A DNA stretch of 17,301 nucleotides, taken from the NCBI GenBank assembly GCA_012837655.1, contig DUQT01000120.1:1-17301 (forward strand), read 5' to 3'. Shown piece by piece: positions 1 through 7,104 of the stretch; the stretch's first letter is position 1, and each line of letters opens with the position of its first letter. The position numbers and the translations under genes are program-made. The notes below the pieces were generated by a model. It saw only the letters and a list, made by a program, of their open reading frames with translations. It was not told where the DNA came from and searched no databases. Source of the DNA: Actinomyces sp. (GTDB lineage Bacteria > Actinomycetota > Actinomycetes > Actinomycetales > Actinomycetaceae).

Positions 1-1068
1 GGGACGCCAAACGAAATCATCGCTTCCCGCGTCCTGACCGATCACGGGATTCGCGAACCTCTTTACGTAACCGCTGTGCGCATGGCCGGATACGACGTGA
101 CCGCCGAAGACGAGCCAGAATCCGTCCACTCCATCCACATCCCCGCCGCCACGCGTAAAGAGTTGGCTCAGTGGGCGCGCGAACCACGCAAAATACCGCG
201 TGAACCGGACCCTATTTTGCAGCTTGAAAATATCGAGTTCGGCATCAACGACGTCGAAATCATCAAGGGAATTTCGACCGAAATTTATCGCGGCGAGGTC
301 GTGGCTATCTGCGGCACCAACGGAGCCGGCAAATCAACACTTGCCAAACTCATCTGCGGCTTCGAGATTCCAGATTCTGGCCGGGTCTACTTAAACGGCG
401 AGGACATTACAGAAGCACCGATCGCTAGGCGCGGCCGCAAAATCGGGTTCGTCATCCAAAACCCCAACCAGATGATTTCAAAAACCATGATCCTGGAAGA
501 GGTCTCACTCGCCCTCCAAAATATTGATATTTCCGAGGACGAGAAAAACACGCGCATCGAACAGGCTTTGCGTACGTGCGGGCTGTGGGCATATCGGGAA
601 TGGCCGATTTCTGCGCTATCTTACGGGCAACGCAAACGCGTGACGATCGCATCTGTCATGGTTACGACCCCGGACGTCATCATTTTGGATGAGCCAACCG
701 CCGGGCAGGACTGGGCGCACTACACAGAGATCATGGAGTTCTTGAAGTCGCTCAACGACACGGGAATCACGATCGTGCTGATTACCCACGACATGCACCT
801 GACTTTGGAATACACGGATCGTGCGATCGTGATGTCGGATGGGCGCGTACTTGCGGCGCAGTCATCGGCGTCGGTCCTTGCAGATCCAGAATTGACGAGG
901 GCGGCGTCGCTTCGGACGACGTCGCTGTATGACCTCGCGCTTCGCTTAGGTGAGGATGACGAATCCGGTGAGTCGTTGGATCCGACTGCGTTCATTGAAC
1001 AGTTCATCGCTCGAGAGATTGAGTGGCGCGAGGACGTCCTCGCGGATCATTTGGGAACGGGGCGATAA
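1..1068 (+). CDS. ECF transporter ATPase, two-domain fusion (5' end missing)
   Basis: This is the ATP-hydrolysing subunit of an energy-coupling factor importer, which takes up vitamins or metal ions at the cytoplasmic membrane. The reading frame is open from base 1. Its first ~30 visible residues (GTPNEIIASR, then REPLYVTAVRMAGYD) match the C-terminal end of a preceding ABC domain, so the protein is an EcfA-EcfA' fusion that starts outside the window. The second ABC domain is complete: Walker A GTNGAGKST at visible residues ~105-113, signature LSYGQ (a variant of LSGGQ), Walker B VIILDEPTAG and H-loop ITHD. The T subunit follows 2 bases after the stop. The family arrangement S-AA'-T (as in B. 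subtilis YkoEDC) suggests the substrate-binding S subunit lies just upstream. The substrate cannot be read from this part; a thiamine precursor is only one possibility. Confidence 0.9.
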   Translation, partial: GTPNEIIASRVLTDHGIREPLYVTAVRMAGYDVTAEDEPESVHSIHIPAATRKELAQWAREPRKIPREPDPILQLENIEFGINDVEIIKGISTEIYRGEVVAICGTNGAGKSTLAKLICGFEIPDSGRVYLNGEDITEAPIARRGRKIGFVIQNPNQMISKTMILEEVSLALQNIDISEDEKNTRIEQALRTCGLWAYREWPISALSYGQRKRVTIASVMVTTPDVIILDEPTAGQDWAHYTEIMEFLKSLNDTGITIVLITHDMHLTLEYTDRAIVMSDGRVLAAQSSASVLADPELTRAASLRTTSLYDLALRLGEDDESGESLDPTAFIEQFIAREIEWREDVLADHLGTGR

Positions 1069-1070
1069 AA

Positions 1071-1907
1071 GTGGCTGAAAGAACCGCCGTCCTGGGCTAC
1101 ATTCCGCGCAAATCGTTCATGCATTCTCTGACGGGCACCACGAAACTAATCATGATGATCAACGCGTCGATTGCGGCGATGCTGGGGTTTGACACCCGAT
1201 TCCTGGTGCTCATGGTGTTTGTCTCCGTGTTCCTGTGGGTCGCATCGAAGATTGAGCTGTCGAAACTGAAGGTTGTCCTGTGGTTCATTTTCATATTGAT
1301 GATTTTGAACAACATCATGATTTTCTTGTTCGCCCCGCAGTACGGCACTGAAATCTACGGAACAACGACGGAGCTGTGGCACATCACGGACCGTTACACG
1401 TTTACGGCTGAGCAGCTGTTCTACCAGTTGAATGTGACGCTCAAATATTTTGCGGTGCTTCCTATTGCGCTTCTATTTATTGTGACGACTTCGCCTTCTG
1501 AGTTCGCTTCATCGCTGAACAGGGTTGGTGTGTCCTACAAGATTTCGTACTCGGTTTCGCTTGCGCTTCGCTACATTCCAGACATTCAGCGTGAGTACCG
1601 AGAGATTTCGCAGGCGCAGCAGGCCCGCGGAATCGACACTTCAAAAGACGTTTCCTTCGCCACGCGCGTGAAGAACAGCGCGTCCATCATGCTGCCGCTA
1701 CTGCTGTCCTCCTTGGAACGCATTGAAGTCATTGCGACCGCCATGGAACTGCGCGGCTTCGGCAAGGGCAAGAAGCGAACCTGGTACACCACGCGCCCAC
1801 TCAAGGCACGCGACTGGATCGCGATCGGAGTTTCCTTCCTGCTACTGATCCTTGCCGCGTGGCTGATTTCAGTGAACGGCGGACGCTTCTACAACCCATT
1901 TATTTAG
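1071..1907 (+). CDS. ecfT: ECF transporter transmembrane subunit EcfT
   Basis: The 278-residue membrane subunit couples the ATPase to the substrate-binding S component. It shows hydrophobic segments at ~25-60, ~68-88, ~128-150 and ~240-266. The two conserved cytoplasmic coupling motifs of EcfT are visible: QQARGID (Ala-Arg-Gly at 175-177) and MELRGFGKG (Leu-Arg-Gly at 217-219, in place of the usual Ala-Arg-Gly). The GTG at 1071 is chosen because it lies 2 bases past the ATPase stop and starts just before the conserved region. A GTG at 1023 would add 16 residues lying inside the ATPase gene. Translation is probably coupled to the upstream gene. The gene faces rlmB tail to tail across 101 bases with no obvious terminator hairpin. 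Confidence 0.9.
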   Translation: MAERTAVLGYIPRKSFMHSLTGTTKLIMMINASIAAMLGFDTRFLVLMVFVSVFLWVASKIELSKLKVVLWFIFILMILNNIMIFLFAPQYGTEIYGTTTELWHITDRYTFTAEQLFYQLNVTLKYFAVLPIALLFIVTTSPSEFASSLNRVGVSYKISYSVSLALRYIPDIQREYREISQAQQARGIDTSKDVSFATRVKNSASIMLPLLLSSLERIEVIATAMELRGFGKGKKRTWYTTRPLKARDWIAIGVSFLLLILAAWLISVNGGRFYNPFI

Positions 1908-2008
1908 CGCGTTTCGAGCGTTTCATTCACAACGCCGATGCGTCGCTCCTAAGGAAGATGGGTAGGAACCAGGTTCAAGACGCTCTGGACCCGGTTCGCC
2001 GGGAGCAT

Positions 2009-2983
2009 TTAGGCGTTGCGTTCGGCGCGCTTTTGGGCGATTTCGTAGAGCGTGACGCCGGTTGCGACGGCGGCGTTTAGTGATTCCACTTCGGATGCGA
2101 TCGGAATGGATACGATCTGGTCGCAGGTTTCGCGCACGAGGCGGGACAGTCCCTTACCCTCCGCACCCGTAACAATCACGAGCGGTTCGGCCGCAAGTTC
2201 CAGGTTGCGCAGGTTTACGTCCCCGCCGGCGTCTAGGCCAACGACGAAGCACCCGGCTTCCTTGTAGGCGCGCAAGGTTTGCACCAGGTTGGTCTCACGC
2301 GCAACAGGCACACGAGCCGCGGCGCCCGCGGATACCTTCCACACAGTCGCGTTAACTGATGCGGATCGCCTCTCGGTAATCAGCACACCTGTGGCGCCGA
2401 AAGCTCCTGCGGAACGCAGAACCGCACCCAGGTTGTGCGGATCAGTCACCTGATCCAGAGCAATGATCAAAGGCGTTTCAAAATCGCCCTCGGCAATCTT
2501 CAAAAGGTCATCGGCGCTGAGGTAATCGTATTCGGGAACTTCGATTCCGATTCCCTGGTGCGCGGTCTCGCCGGATGCGTTTTCGAGGTCGCGGCGTGTG
2601 ACCTCCATGATTGGAGCGCCCTGCTCCGCGGCGGCTTTCAGTACGTTGGCAACGCGGTCATCGGACGGGTCGGCGGACAGGAACACGCGAACGATTTCGA
2701 TGCCGGAATCCACGGCTTCCCACACGGGGTTTCGTCCAACGATCAGTTCGTGGTTCTTCGCAAGCTTGATTGCGGTGCGCGTGCGATGCGCTTCGCGCTG
2801 CTTCTGCTTCGCGGCCTCAATTTCGCGTTCCTGCTTGCGCTTGTAGGCAACGTGGTATTGACGGTCCTCCGCCTTGGGTGTCGGGCCCTTGCCGCGTAGC
2901 CCGCGTCGACGCTGGCCACCACTGCCCTTGAGGGGTCGCTTCCCTGAACGCTTCTTACCGCGCGCTCCGCCATCAACCGCCAT
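2009..2983 (-). CDS. rlmB: 23S rRNA (guanosine-2'-O)-methyltransferase RlmB, SpoU family
   Basis: RlmB methylates the 2'-hydroxyl of a conserved guanosine in the peptidyl-transferase region of 23S rRNA (G2251 in E. coli). The protein has ~324 residues. Residues 1-75 are very basic (Lys/Arg/Gly-rich), an extension common in actinobacterial homologues and probably RNA-binding. An L30e-like substrate domain begins at NHELIVGRNPVWEAV. The SpoU knotted methyltransferase domain follows: motif 1 DQVTDPHNLGAVLRSA, motif 2 KVSAGAAARVPV, motif 3 VTGAEGKGLSRLV and SLNAAVATG, which form the SAM-binding trefoil knot. The ATG at 2983 has AGGTGG 5 bases upstream. A GTG at 2992 behind AGGAG is an alternative adding three residues. 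In many actinobacteria rlmB directly follows cysS; here five genes intervene. Confidence 0.95.
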   Translation of the reverse strand: MAVDGGARGKKRSGKRPLKGSGGQRRRGLRGKGPTPKAEDRQYHVAYKRKQEREIEAAKQKQREAHRTRTAIKLAKNHELIVGRNPVWEAVDSGIEIVRVFLSADPSDDRVANVLKAAAEQGAPIMEVTRRDLENASGETAHQGIGIEVPEYDYLSADDLLKIAEGDFETPLIIALDQVTDPHNLGAVLRSAGAFGATGVLITERRSASVNATVWKVSAGAAARVPVARETNLVQTLRAYKEAGCFVVGLDAGGDVNLRNLELAAEPLVIVTGAEGKGLSRLVRETCDQIVSIPIASEVESLNAAVATGVTLYEIAQKRAERNA

Positions 2984-3071
2984 GATTACCACCTAACTCC
3001 TGACTAGACCGGTAGCCCTAGGGGCCAACCAGTTTACAACTGGCGCCTATTGTACATTCCGCGCTAGGCCT

Positions 3072-3680
3072 CTACAGCCAGCCATTTGCGCGCGCGGTGC
3101 TCGCGGCGTCCGCCCGGTTGCGAGCCCCCGTTTTCCCCATGATTGACGACACGTGATTGCGCACAGTTCCAGAAGACAGCGATAGCGTATCCGCGATATC
3201 GTCGATCGATCCGCCCTTTTCCACTTCGCGTAGTACTTCGATTTCGCGTTCAGTGAGCGGATTTTGCCCAGCTGTCAGCGATTCCACAGCCAGTTGCGGG
3301 TCGACCACCTGCTGTCCCCTGACGACTTTGCGCACGTAGTCCGCCAGTTCATCGGAAGGCGCATCCTTCACCACGAATCCTGAGGCGCCCGCGTTGAACG
3401 CCCTGCGCACGTAACCGGGCCTTCCGAAAGTGGACACCATCAATACCCGCGTTTGAGGGCGTAGCTTACGAATCTCTTCGCAGGCTTTCAGCCCGTCTAC
3501 ATCGGGCATCTCAACGTCCATTAGAACGACGTCAACTGCTGGATCTTCTTTCACTAGTGCGATTGCTTCTGCCCCGGTGCCGGCAGTTCCAGCTACTTCA
3601 ATATCGCCTTCGAGGGCGAGCAAAGCCGCGAGCGCGCCCCTCACCAGGGCCTGGTCATCAGCTACGACTATGCGAATCAC
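3072..3680 (-). CDS. NarL/FixJ-family response regulator (ABC-linked)
   Basis: This 202-residue DNA-binding response regulator is the output partner of the adjacent DesK-like kinase. The receiver domain (1-120) has the acidic pair D8/D9, phospho-acceptor D55 in LMDVEMPDVDG and conserved K105 in VVKDAPSD. The LuxR-type helix-turn-helix (142-202) carries LTEREIEVLREVEKG and GTVRNHVSSIMGKTGARNR. The GTG start at 3680 overlaps the kinase stop by 4 bases (GTGA), so translation is coupled. It is last in the ATPase-permease-kinase-regulator series. B. subtilis YvfRSTU and DesKR are systems with similar layout and domains; regulation of the adjacent exporter is the likely role, but its signal is unknown. 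Confidence 0.93.
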   Translation of the reverse strand: MIRIVVADDQALVRGALAALLALEGDIEVAGTAGTGAEAIALVKEDPAVDVVLMDVEMPDVDGLKACEEIRKLRPQTRVLMVSTFGRPGYVRRAFNAGASGFVVKDAPSDELADYVRKVVRGQQVVDPQLAVESLTAGQNPLTEREIEVLREVEKGGSIDDIADTLSLSSGTVRNHVSSIMGKTGARNRADAASTARANGWL

Positions 3681-4897
3681 ATTGACAGTTTCTCACGATT
3701 GCCTGAGCTTTCGGCCTTGTCGACAGATTCCAAGACTGCGGGGTCGAGGGCGAAGTCAAGCACCCACCCATCACCATCGGGTGCGCTCTGTGCTGTGACC
3801 GTGCCGATGCCTTCAGAGCGAGCCTTCAGGTTTTCAATGCCCGAGCCCGACCGCGGGTGTTCGCTGGACTCTGGGTTCTTTGAGCCCCGCCCTCGAGAAT
3901 TATTACGAGCACGACCATCATCGGTGACGCGAACGCCCCTTTTCGAAACTGTGATGCGGCAGTGCTGCGCAAGGGCGTGGTGGACGACGTTGGCAGCACC
4001 TTCGCGGATGACGTGTGCGGCGGCGTCTTCGACGTGTTCGGGGAAGTCAACGTCTTCAATGGAGGTGGAAACACTGATGTTCGCGGCGGTGAGGAGCTGG
4101 TAGGCGCGGTCAACTTCTTCCGGAATGGAAAGCGTTTGGCGCGACCGCACTACGGCGCGCATCTGATGTAGCGCTTCGCGGGAAAGTTCGGTGATGCGGT
4201 CCTGCGTTTCTTGTGCTCGCTCGATTTGGCCACGTTCTAACAGCTTTGCGGAGAGCTGCGACATCGTGTTAATCGCTGTGAGGGTCTGCCCTAAAACGTC
4301 GTGAAGGTCAGAAGCCATGCGGTTGCGCTCTTCCTCCACGGACAGGTTTTTGGTGCGGACTTGCTCGATCTCTCTGGAGCGTTCCCGATCCAACTGGCCG
4401 CGCGAAAGCGCCACGATCACGAACGTAATGGTGACGGACATGCCCGCTGCAATGACGGAGGCGACGTGTTGCTCACCGAAGAAATAGACGCCCGAAAACG
4501 CCGAAAACGCATACAGCGCGTATCCAAGGAGCATCCGACTCAAGAGGGGCCGAACCGTTAGGAACATGATCGCCGGCACCAGGTAGACGATGTTGAAAAT
4601 CGTGGAGAACTCGTAGAAATACAGCGAAATCGTCGCCAAAATCCACAGCACGCTAAGCGTCACGACGTAGGTTGGCGTTACGCGTTGACTCACCGGCGCT
4701 GTGTCATTCAGCAACCAAATACTGATGTACGTGCCAATAAACAGGATTTCCAGGACGGTGTAACCGACCGCGTGCGGATCAGGAAACGCCCTAATCCCAT
4801 AAAAGATCCCCGGAAGAATAAACACCAGAAACGGCGACGCGTACGCCAGCGCAAACAGGCGCTCCTTCCAGATTCGATCCTTCAGTTCAGAGTTCAT
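3677..4897 (-). CDS. DesK-like membrane sensor histidine kinase
   Basis: The kinase has 406 residues. Residues 1-170 hold about six membrane segments (~13-35, 43-65, 72-94, 97-119, 122-141, 144-166) with almost no extracellular domain, so it probably senses the membrane or a membrane-bound ligand. A short coiled linker leads into a HisKA_3 domain with the phosphorylated His in SDLHDVLGQ (H199). The ATPase domain has an N-box REGAANVVHHA (~298-308), VTDDG (~324-328) and GSGIENLKAR (~351-360). Between the DDG and GSG motifs lies a longer than usual, Ser/Arg/Gly-rich stretch (~331-350), which may weaken or alter the ATP lid. The start ATG has AAGGA upstream. The 199-base gap to the permease is unusual for the otherwise compact operon and is full of inverted repeats. 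Confidence 0.92.
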   Translation of the reverse strand: MNSELKDRIWKERLFALAYASPFLVFILPGIFYGIRAFPDPHAVGYTVLEILFIGTYISIWLLNDTAPVSQRVTPTYVVTLSVLWILATISLYFYEFSTIFNIVYLVPAIMFLTVRPLLSRMLLGYALYAFSAFSGVYFFGEQHVASVIAAGMSVTITFVIVALSRGQLDRERSREIEQVRTKNLSVEEERNRMASDLHDVLGQTLTAINTMSQLSAKLLERGQIERAQETQDRITELSREALHQMRAVVRSRQTLSIPEEVDRAYQLLTAANISVSTSIEDVDFPEHVEDAAAHVIREGAANVVHHALAQHCRITVSKRGVRVTDDGRARNNSRGRGSKNPESSEHPRSGSGIENLKARSEGIGTVTAQSAPDGDGWVLDFALDPAVLESVDKAESSGNREKLSM

Positions 4898-4920
4898 TTC
4901 CCGCAGTCCTTAATGATTGA

Positions 4921-4976
4921 CGAGGGCGGGGCAGGCCACTGTTACTGCGACAAATGGTACCCGAACCCCGCCCTCG
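4921..4976. repeat. 11-bp perfect inverted repeat before the sensor-kinase gene
   Basis: CGAGGGCGGGG (4921-4931) pairs perfectly with CCCCGCCCTCG (4966-4976) around a 34-base loop. It lies 23 bases upstream of the kinase ATG in the minus-strand transcript. No T-run follows on either strand, so it is not a classic Rho-independent terminator. It may be a processing/stability hairpin or attenuator setting kinase level relative to transporter level. Confidence 0.6.
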
Positions 4977-5008
4977 GTTTATGGCTGGTTAGCGCTTTTG
5001 GAGTTTTC

Positions 5009-5036
5009 GGTAGGCGCCCTCAGCTGGGTGCTTACC
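5009..5036 (+). repeat. Hairpin with wobble pairs favouring plus-strand RNA
   Basis: GGTAGGCGCCC (5009-5019) and GGGTGCTTACC (5026-5036) can form 11 pairs, including two G-U, around a 6-base loop. AGCGC (4991-4995) and GCGCT (5038-5042) could extend it. On the minus strand the two wobbles become A-C mismatches, so the structure suits a plus-strand RNA better, although the surrounding genes are read on the minus strand. Confidence 0.35.
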
Positions 5037-5076
5037 AGGCGCTCGGCGAGGACTGCCTCCTTAACGCAGTGCCCCG

Positions 5077-5094
5077 AGCGTCTTGAAAGACGCT
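5077..5094 (-). terminator. Hairpin just after the ABC permease stop
   Basis: AGCGTCT (5077-5083) and AGACGCT (5088-5094) form a 7-bp stem with a 4-base loop, starting 2 bases past the permease stop codon. No T-run follows in the minus direction, so it may be a partial terminator or an mRNA 3'-end protecting hairpin rather than a strong terminator. Confidence 0.4.
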
Positions 5095-5096
5095 AC

Positions 5097-5888
5097 TTAC
5101 CGGCTGGTGAGCTTCTTGGAGAGCAGGACTGCTGATCCAATGAGAATCGCGATCCAGGCCGCAATGTTTACGATTGCTAGCGTTTCAAAGCCTTCCCACC
5201 CGGTGATGGGTCCCAAAGCAATCTGGTTCATGCCCCACAGTGGCGTGAACTTCGCGAAGGTTTGGAAGAAGCTGTTCAGCTGGTCAAGTGGCACGAACAT
5301 GCCGGATAGGAATCCCAGGACAGCTGAGCCACCACCGATAATGCCGTACGCCTGCTCGCCACCAACGATGGCTGCGACAACAAGGCCGAGCAGTGCAGGA
5401 ACAACTGACAGTGCCACGATCAGGAGGAAGGACTGCAACCATACGGGACCCGCCATTGCGGCGCCCGTGAAGTGACCGATCGCGAAAATAACGGAGAGCA
5501 CCAGGATGCCCACCAGGACTGAAACCGTGACCTTGGAGAACATGTAGGCACGCATACCCAGCGGTGTCAGTGCAACGGTTCGCGTCCAGCCTTTAACTCG
5601 TTCGATCGCGATTTCAGCTGTCAGCATCGCGATGGCCATTACAGCTGCGTACTGTCCCAATGAAATTAGGATGAGGCCGGCCAGGTTGCCGTGAGGAAGC
5701 TCTTGCTCACCGACTCCAGAAGCCCCGAAAATCAGGTAAATCATGGTCGGCAAACCGATCGTGAAAATCACGGTCCACGGGTTCGTCATTGCAATGACAA
5801 GTTGCTTCAGAACAATCGGCCTAAATCCGTACATAGGCGAGGTCGGCGTCCGCTCCGATAGTGGTCGCGCAGCAGTGATCGTTGTCAT
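5097..5888 (-). CDS. ABC-2 type exporter permease
   Basis: The membrane subunit of an ABC exporter has 263 residues. About six hydrophobic segments are visible: VIFTIGLPTMIYLIFG (~42-57), LAGLILISLGQYAAVM (~70-90), VSVLVGILVLSVIFAIG (~113-130), FLLIVALSVVPALLGLVV (~143-165), a GGGSAVLGFLSGMFVP stretch (~175-190), and LAIVNIAAWIAILIGSAV near the C-terminus. This is the usual ABC2_membrane layout of drug, bacteriocin-immunity or lipid exporters. The ATG at 5888 follows the ATPase stop by one base and has GGAGG upstream; a TTG at 5906 would lie inside the ATPase gene. The partner kinase and regulator lie downstream. The substrate is unknown. Confidence 0.9.
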   Translation of the reverse strand: MTTITAARPLSERTPTSPMYGFRPIVLKQLVIAMTNPWTVIFTIGLPTMIYLIFGASGVGEQELPHGNLAGLILISLGQYAAVMAIAMLTAEIAIERVKGWTRTVALTPLGMRAYMFSKVTVSVLVGILVLSVIFAIGHFTGAAMAGPVWLQSFLLIVALSVVPALLGLVVAAIVGGEQAYGIIGGGSAVLGFLSGMFVPLDQLNSFFQTFAKFTPLWGMNQIALGPITGWEGFETLAIVNIAAWIAILIGSAVLLSKKLTSR

Positions 5889-5889
5889 T

Positions 5890-6852
5890 TTACTTATCCT
5901 CCCCAACTAGCTTCAGGTAAGCCTCTTCCACAGTGGATTGACGCAGTTCCAAGTTGTGTGCGCCAGGCAGGTTTAGAGCCGCCCTTGCAGCGTCGTCCAG
6001 ATCATGTCCACGCACGAGGACGCGGCCGGCATCCGCGATAATCGACCAGTCACGCTTACCGCGAGCTTGCGCCATCTGATCAAACGCAACTGCGTCCTCT
6101 CCCTCGTATTTGATGGTGAGGTGGGCGCCTGCGTACTTGCGGCGCAGTTCATCGGTGGCTTCGTCGGCAAGGACGCGGCCTTCGCTCATGATGAGGGTAC
6201 GTTTCGCGTACTGTTGCGCTTCTGTTAGGTAGTGGGTTGCGAAAAGGACGGCGCGGCCGGTTTCGGCCTGGGCTTCGATGAAGTCCCAAAACTCGCTGCG
6301 GGCGCGGACGTCCATGCCTGTGGTGGGTTCGTCCAAAATGAGCAGGAGTGGGTCCGGGAGCAACCCTATTGCCAGGCGGACGCGCTGGCGTTCACCGCCG
6401 GAAAGTTTGCCCACCTTGCGCTTAGCGAGGTGCGTGATTCCAGCAGCTTCCATGACTTCATCGACCGATTGGTTGTCGCGCATCGTGGCGGCAACCAGAT
6501 TCAACAGTCGTCGCACTGACACTTCGGTGAGGAGGGCGTCAGTTTGCTGGACTACTCCAACCAGGCCCATTGAAACGGCTTTGCGACTCGACATTCCAAA
6601 CAGGCTGGCTGATCCTTGATCTGCGTCCTGGAGTCCAAGCGCAATGTCCAGTGCAGTTGTCTTACCCGCACCGTTGGGGCCTAGCAGCGCCATGACTTCG
6701 CCGGGCATGATTTTCATTGAGAAATCGGTCAGCACGCGATTCTTGCCAAACGACTTCGAGATCTTATTGACTTCCAAAGCGGGCGTCTGTGGCTGTTTAG
6801 CCTGGCTCGCCGATTCGTGTGCGCGTGGGCGCGTGAGTGTTGTCTGTGTCAT
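5890..6852 (-). CDS. ABC exporter ATP-binding protein
   Basis: The cytoplasmic ATPase (320 residues) drives the adjacent ABC-2 permease. An N-terminal Ser/Ala/Gln-rich stretch (1-24) precedes the ABC domain: Walker A GPNGAGKTT (58-66), Q-loop VVQQTDALL (~100-107), signature LSGGERQRV (150-158), Walker B LLLILDEPTTGMD (169-181) and the switch His in FATHYLTEA (H207). The C-terminal ~90 residues match the accessory tail of drug/antibiotic-type exporters, ending STVEEAYLKLVG. The ATG at 6852 has no strong ribosome-binding site. It is the first gene of the module, so the 243 bases upstream (6853-7095), with palindromes and direct repeats, are the likely control region. Confidence 0.93.
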   Translation of the reverse strand: MTQTTLTRPRAHESASQAKQPQTPALEVNKISKSFGKNRVLTDFSMKIMPGEVMALLGPNGAGKTTALDIALGLQDADQGSASLFGMSSRKAVSMGLVGVVQQTDALLTEVSVRRLLNLVAATMRDNQSVDEVMEAAGITHLAKRKVGKLSGGERQRVRLAIGLLPDPLLLILDEPTTGMDVRARSEFWDFIEAQAETGRAVLFATHYLTEAQQYAKRTLIMSEGRVLADEATDELRRKYAGAHLTIKYEGEDAVAFDQMAQARGKRDWSIIADAGRVLVRGHDLDDAARAALNLPGAHNLELRQSTVEEAYLKLVGEDK

Positions 6853-6911
6853 GGTTTAAGTCCATCAAGAATGCATCAACACCTCATAGGGCATCTATCC
6901 GGATATGACCA

Positions 6912-6923
6912 TGACATTTGTCA
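6912..6923. promoter_or_regulatory. Candidate operator for the ABC/two-component operon
   Basis: TGACA-TT-TGTCA is a 12-base dyad 60 bases upstream of the ABC ATPase start. The palindrome TATCCGGATA (6896-6905) lies between them. NarL/LuxR-type regulators usually bind short dyads like this, so autoregulation by the adjacent response regulator is plausible. No good -35/-10 pair could be placed with confidence. Confidence 0.35.
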
Positions 6924-6925
6924 GG

Positions 6926-6954
6926 GGCAGGTCCGCGCAAACGAGTGGGGACGT
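6926..6954. repeat. 29-bp direct repeat, copy 1
   Basis: This copy starts GGCAGGTCCGCGCAAACGAG and ends GGGGACGT. It matches the copy at 6986-7014 at 27 of 29 bases, with a period of exactly 60 bases. Its GTCC and GGAC ends give a short dyad. Copy 1 also overlaps the palindrome GGGACGTCCC (6948-6957). Confidence 0.85.
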
Positions 6955-6985
6955 CCCGTGATGTCGCGCACGCGCTCTGAATCGC

Positions 6986-7014
6986 GGCAGGTCCGCGCAA
7001 ACGATTGAGGACGT
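6986..7014. repeat. 29-bp direct repeat, copy 2
   Basis: The second copy is identical to the first over bases 1-19 and differs at bases 20 and 23 (G to T, G to A). The 31 bases between copies are unrelated to them. It runs directly into the left arm of a larger inverted repeat beginning at 7012. No coding frame explains the repeat. Confidence 0.85.
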
Positions 7015-7104
7015 TACTAAGCGCGAACGACTTGGTGGCGACTGGCCCCGCGCCGACCGCGAATTGATTGCCGTAGCGCTAAGTCGCGCGTTGCGTTAGT
7101 AACG
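7012..7104. repeat. Large imperfect inverted repeat at the rhomboid 3' end
   Basis: The outer arms CGTTACTAA (7012-7020) and TTAGTAACG (7096-7104) are perfect complements. Inside them CGCG pairs with CGCG (7022-7025 / 7087-7090) and CGACTTGGTG pairs with CGCTAAGTCG (7028-7037 / 7077-7086), allowing two G-U on the plus strand. The right arm includes the rhomboid stop codon. It could be a terminator without a T-run or a small mobile/dispersed intergenic element. Confidence 0.5.

Noticed and set aside
1908..2008. Terminator between convergent ecfT and rlmB
   Set aside because: GAACC-A-GGTTC is present but has a one-base centre and cannot form a useful hairpin; no T-run.
2435..2899. 154-codon plus-strand open frame opposite rlmB
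   Set aside because: Lies wholly within rlmB on the other strand, has no motif and no ribosome-binding site.
3029..3043. Hairpin CCAGTT-TAC-AACTGG between the response regulator and rlmB as a terminator
   Set aside because: The stem is only 6 bp and no T-run follows in the minus direction; too weak to call, though it might contribute to a weak stop.
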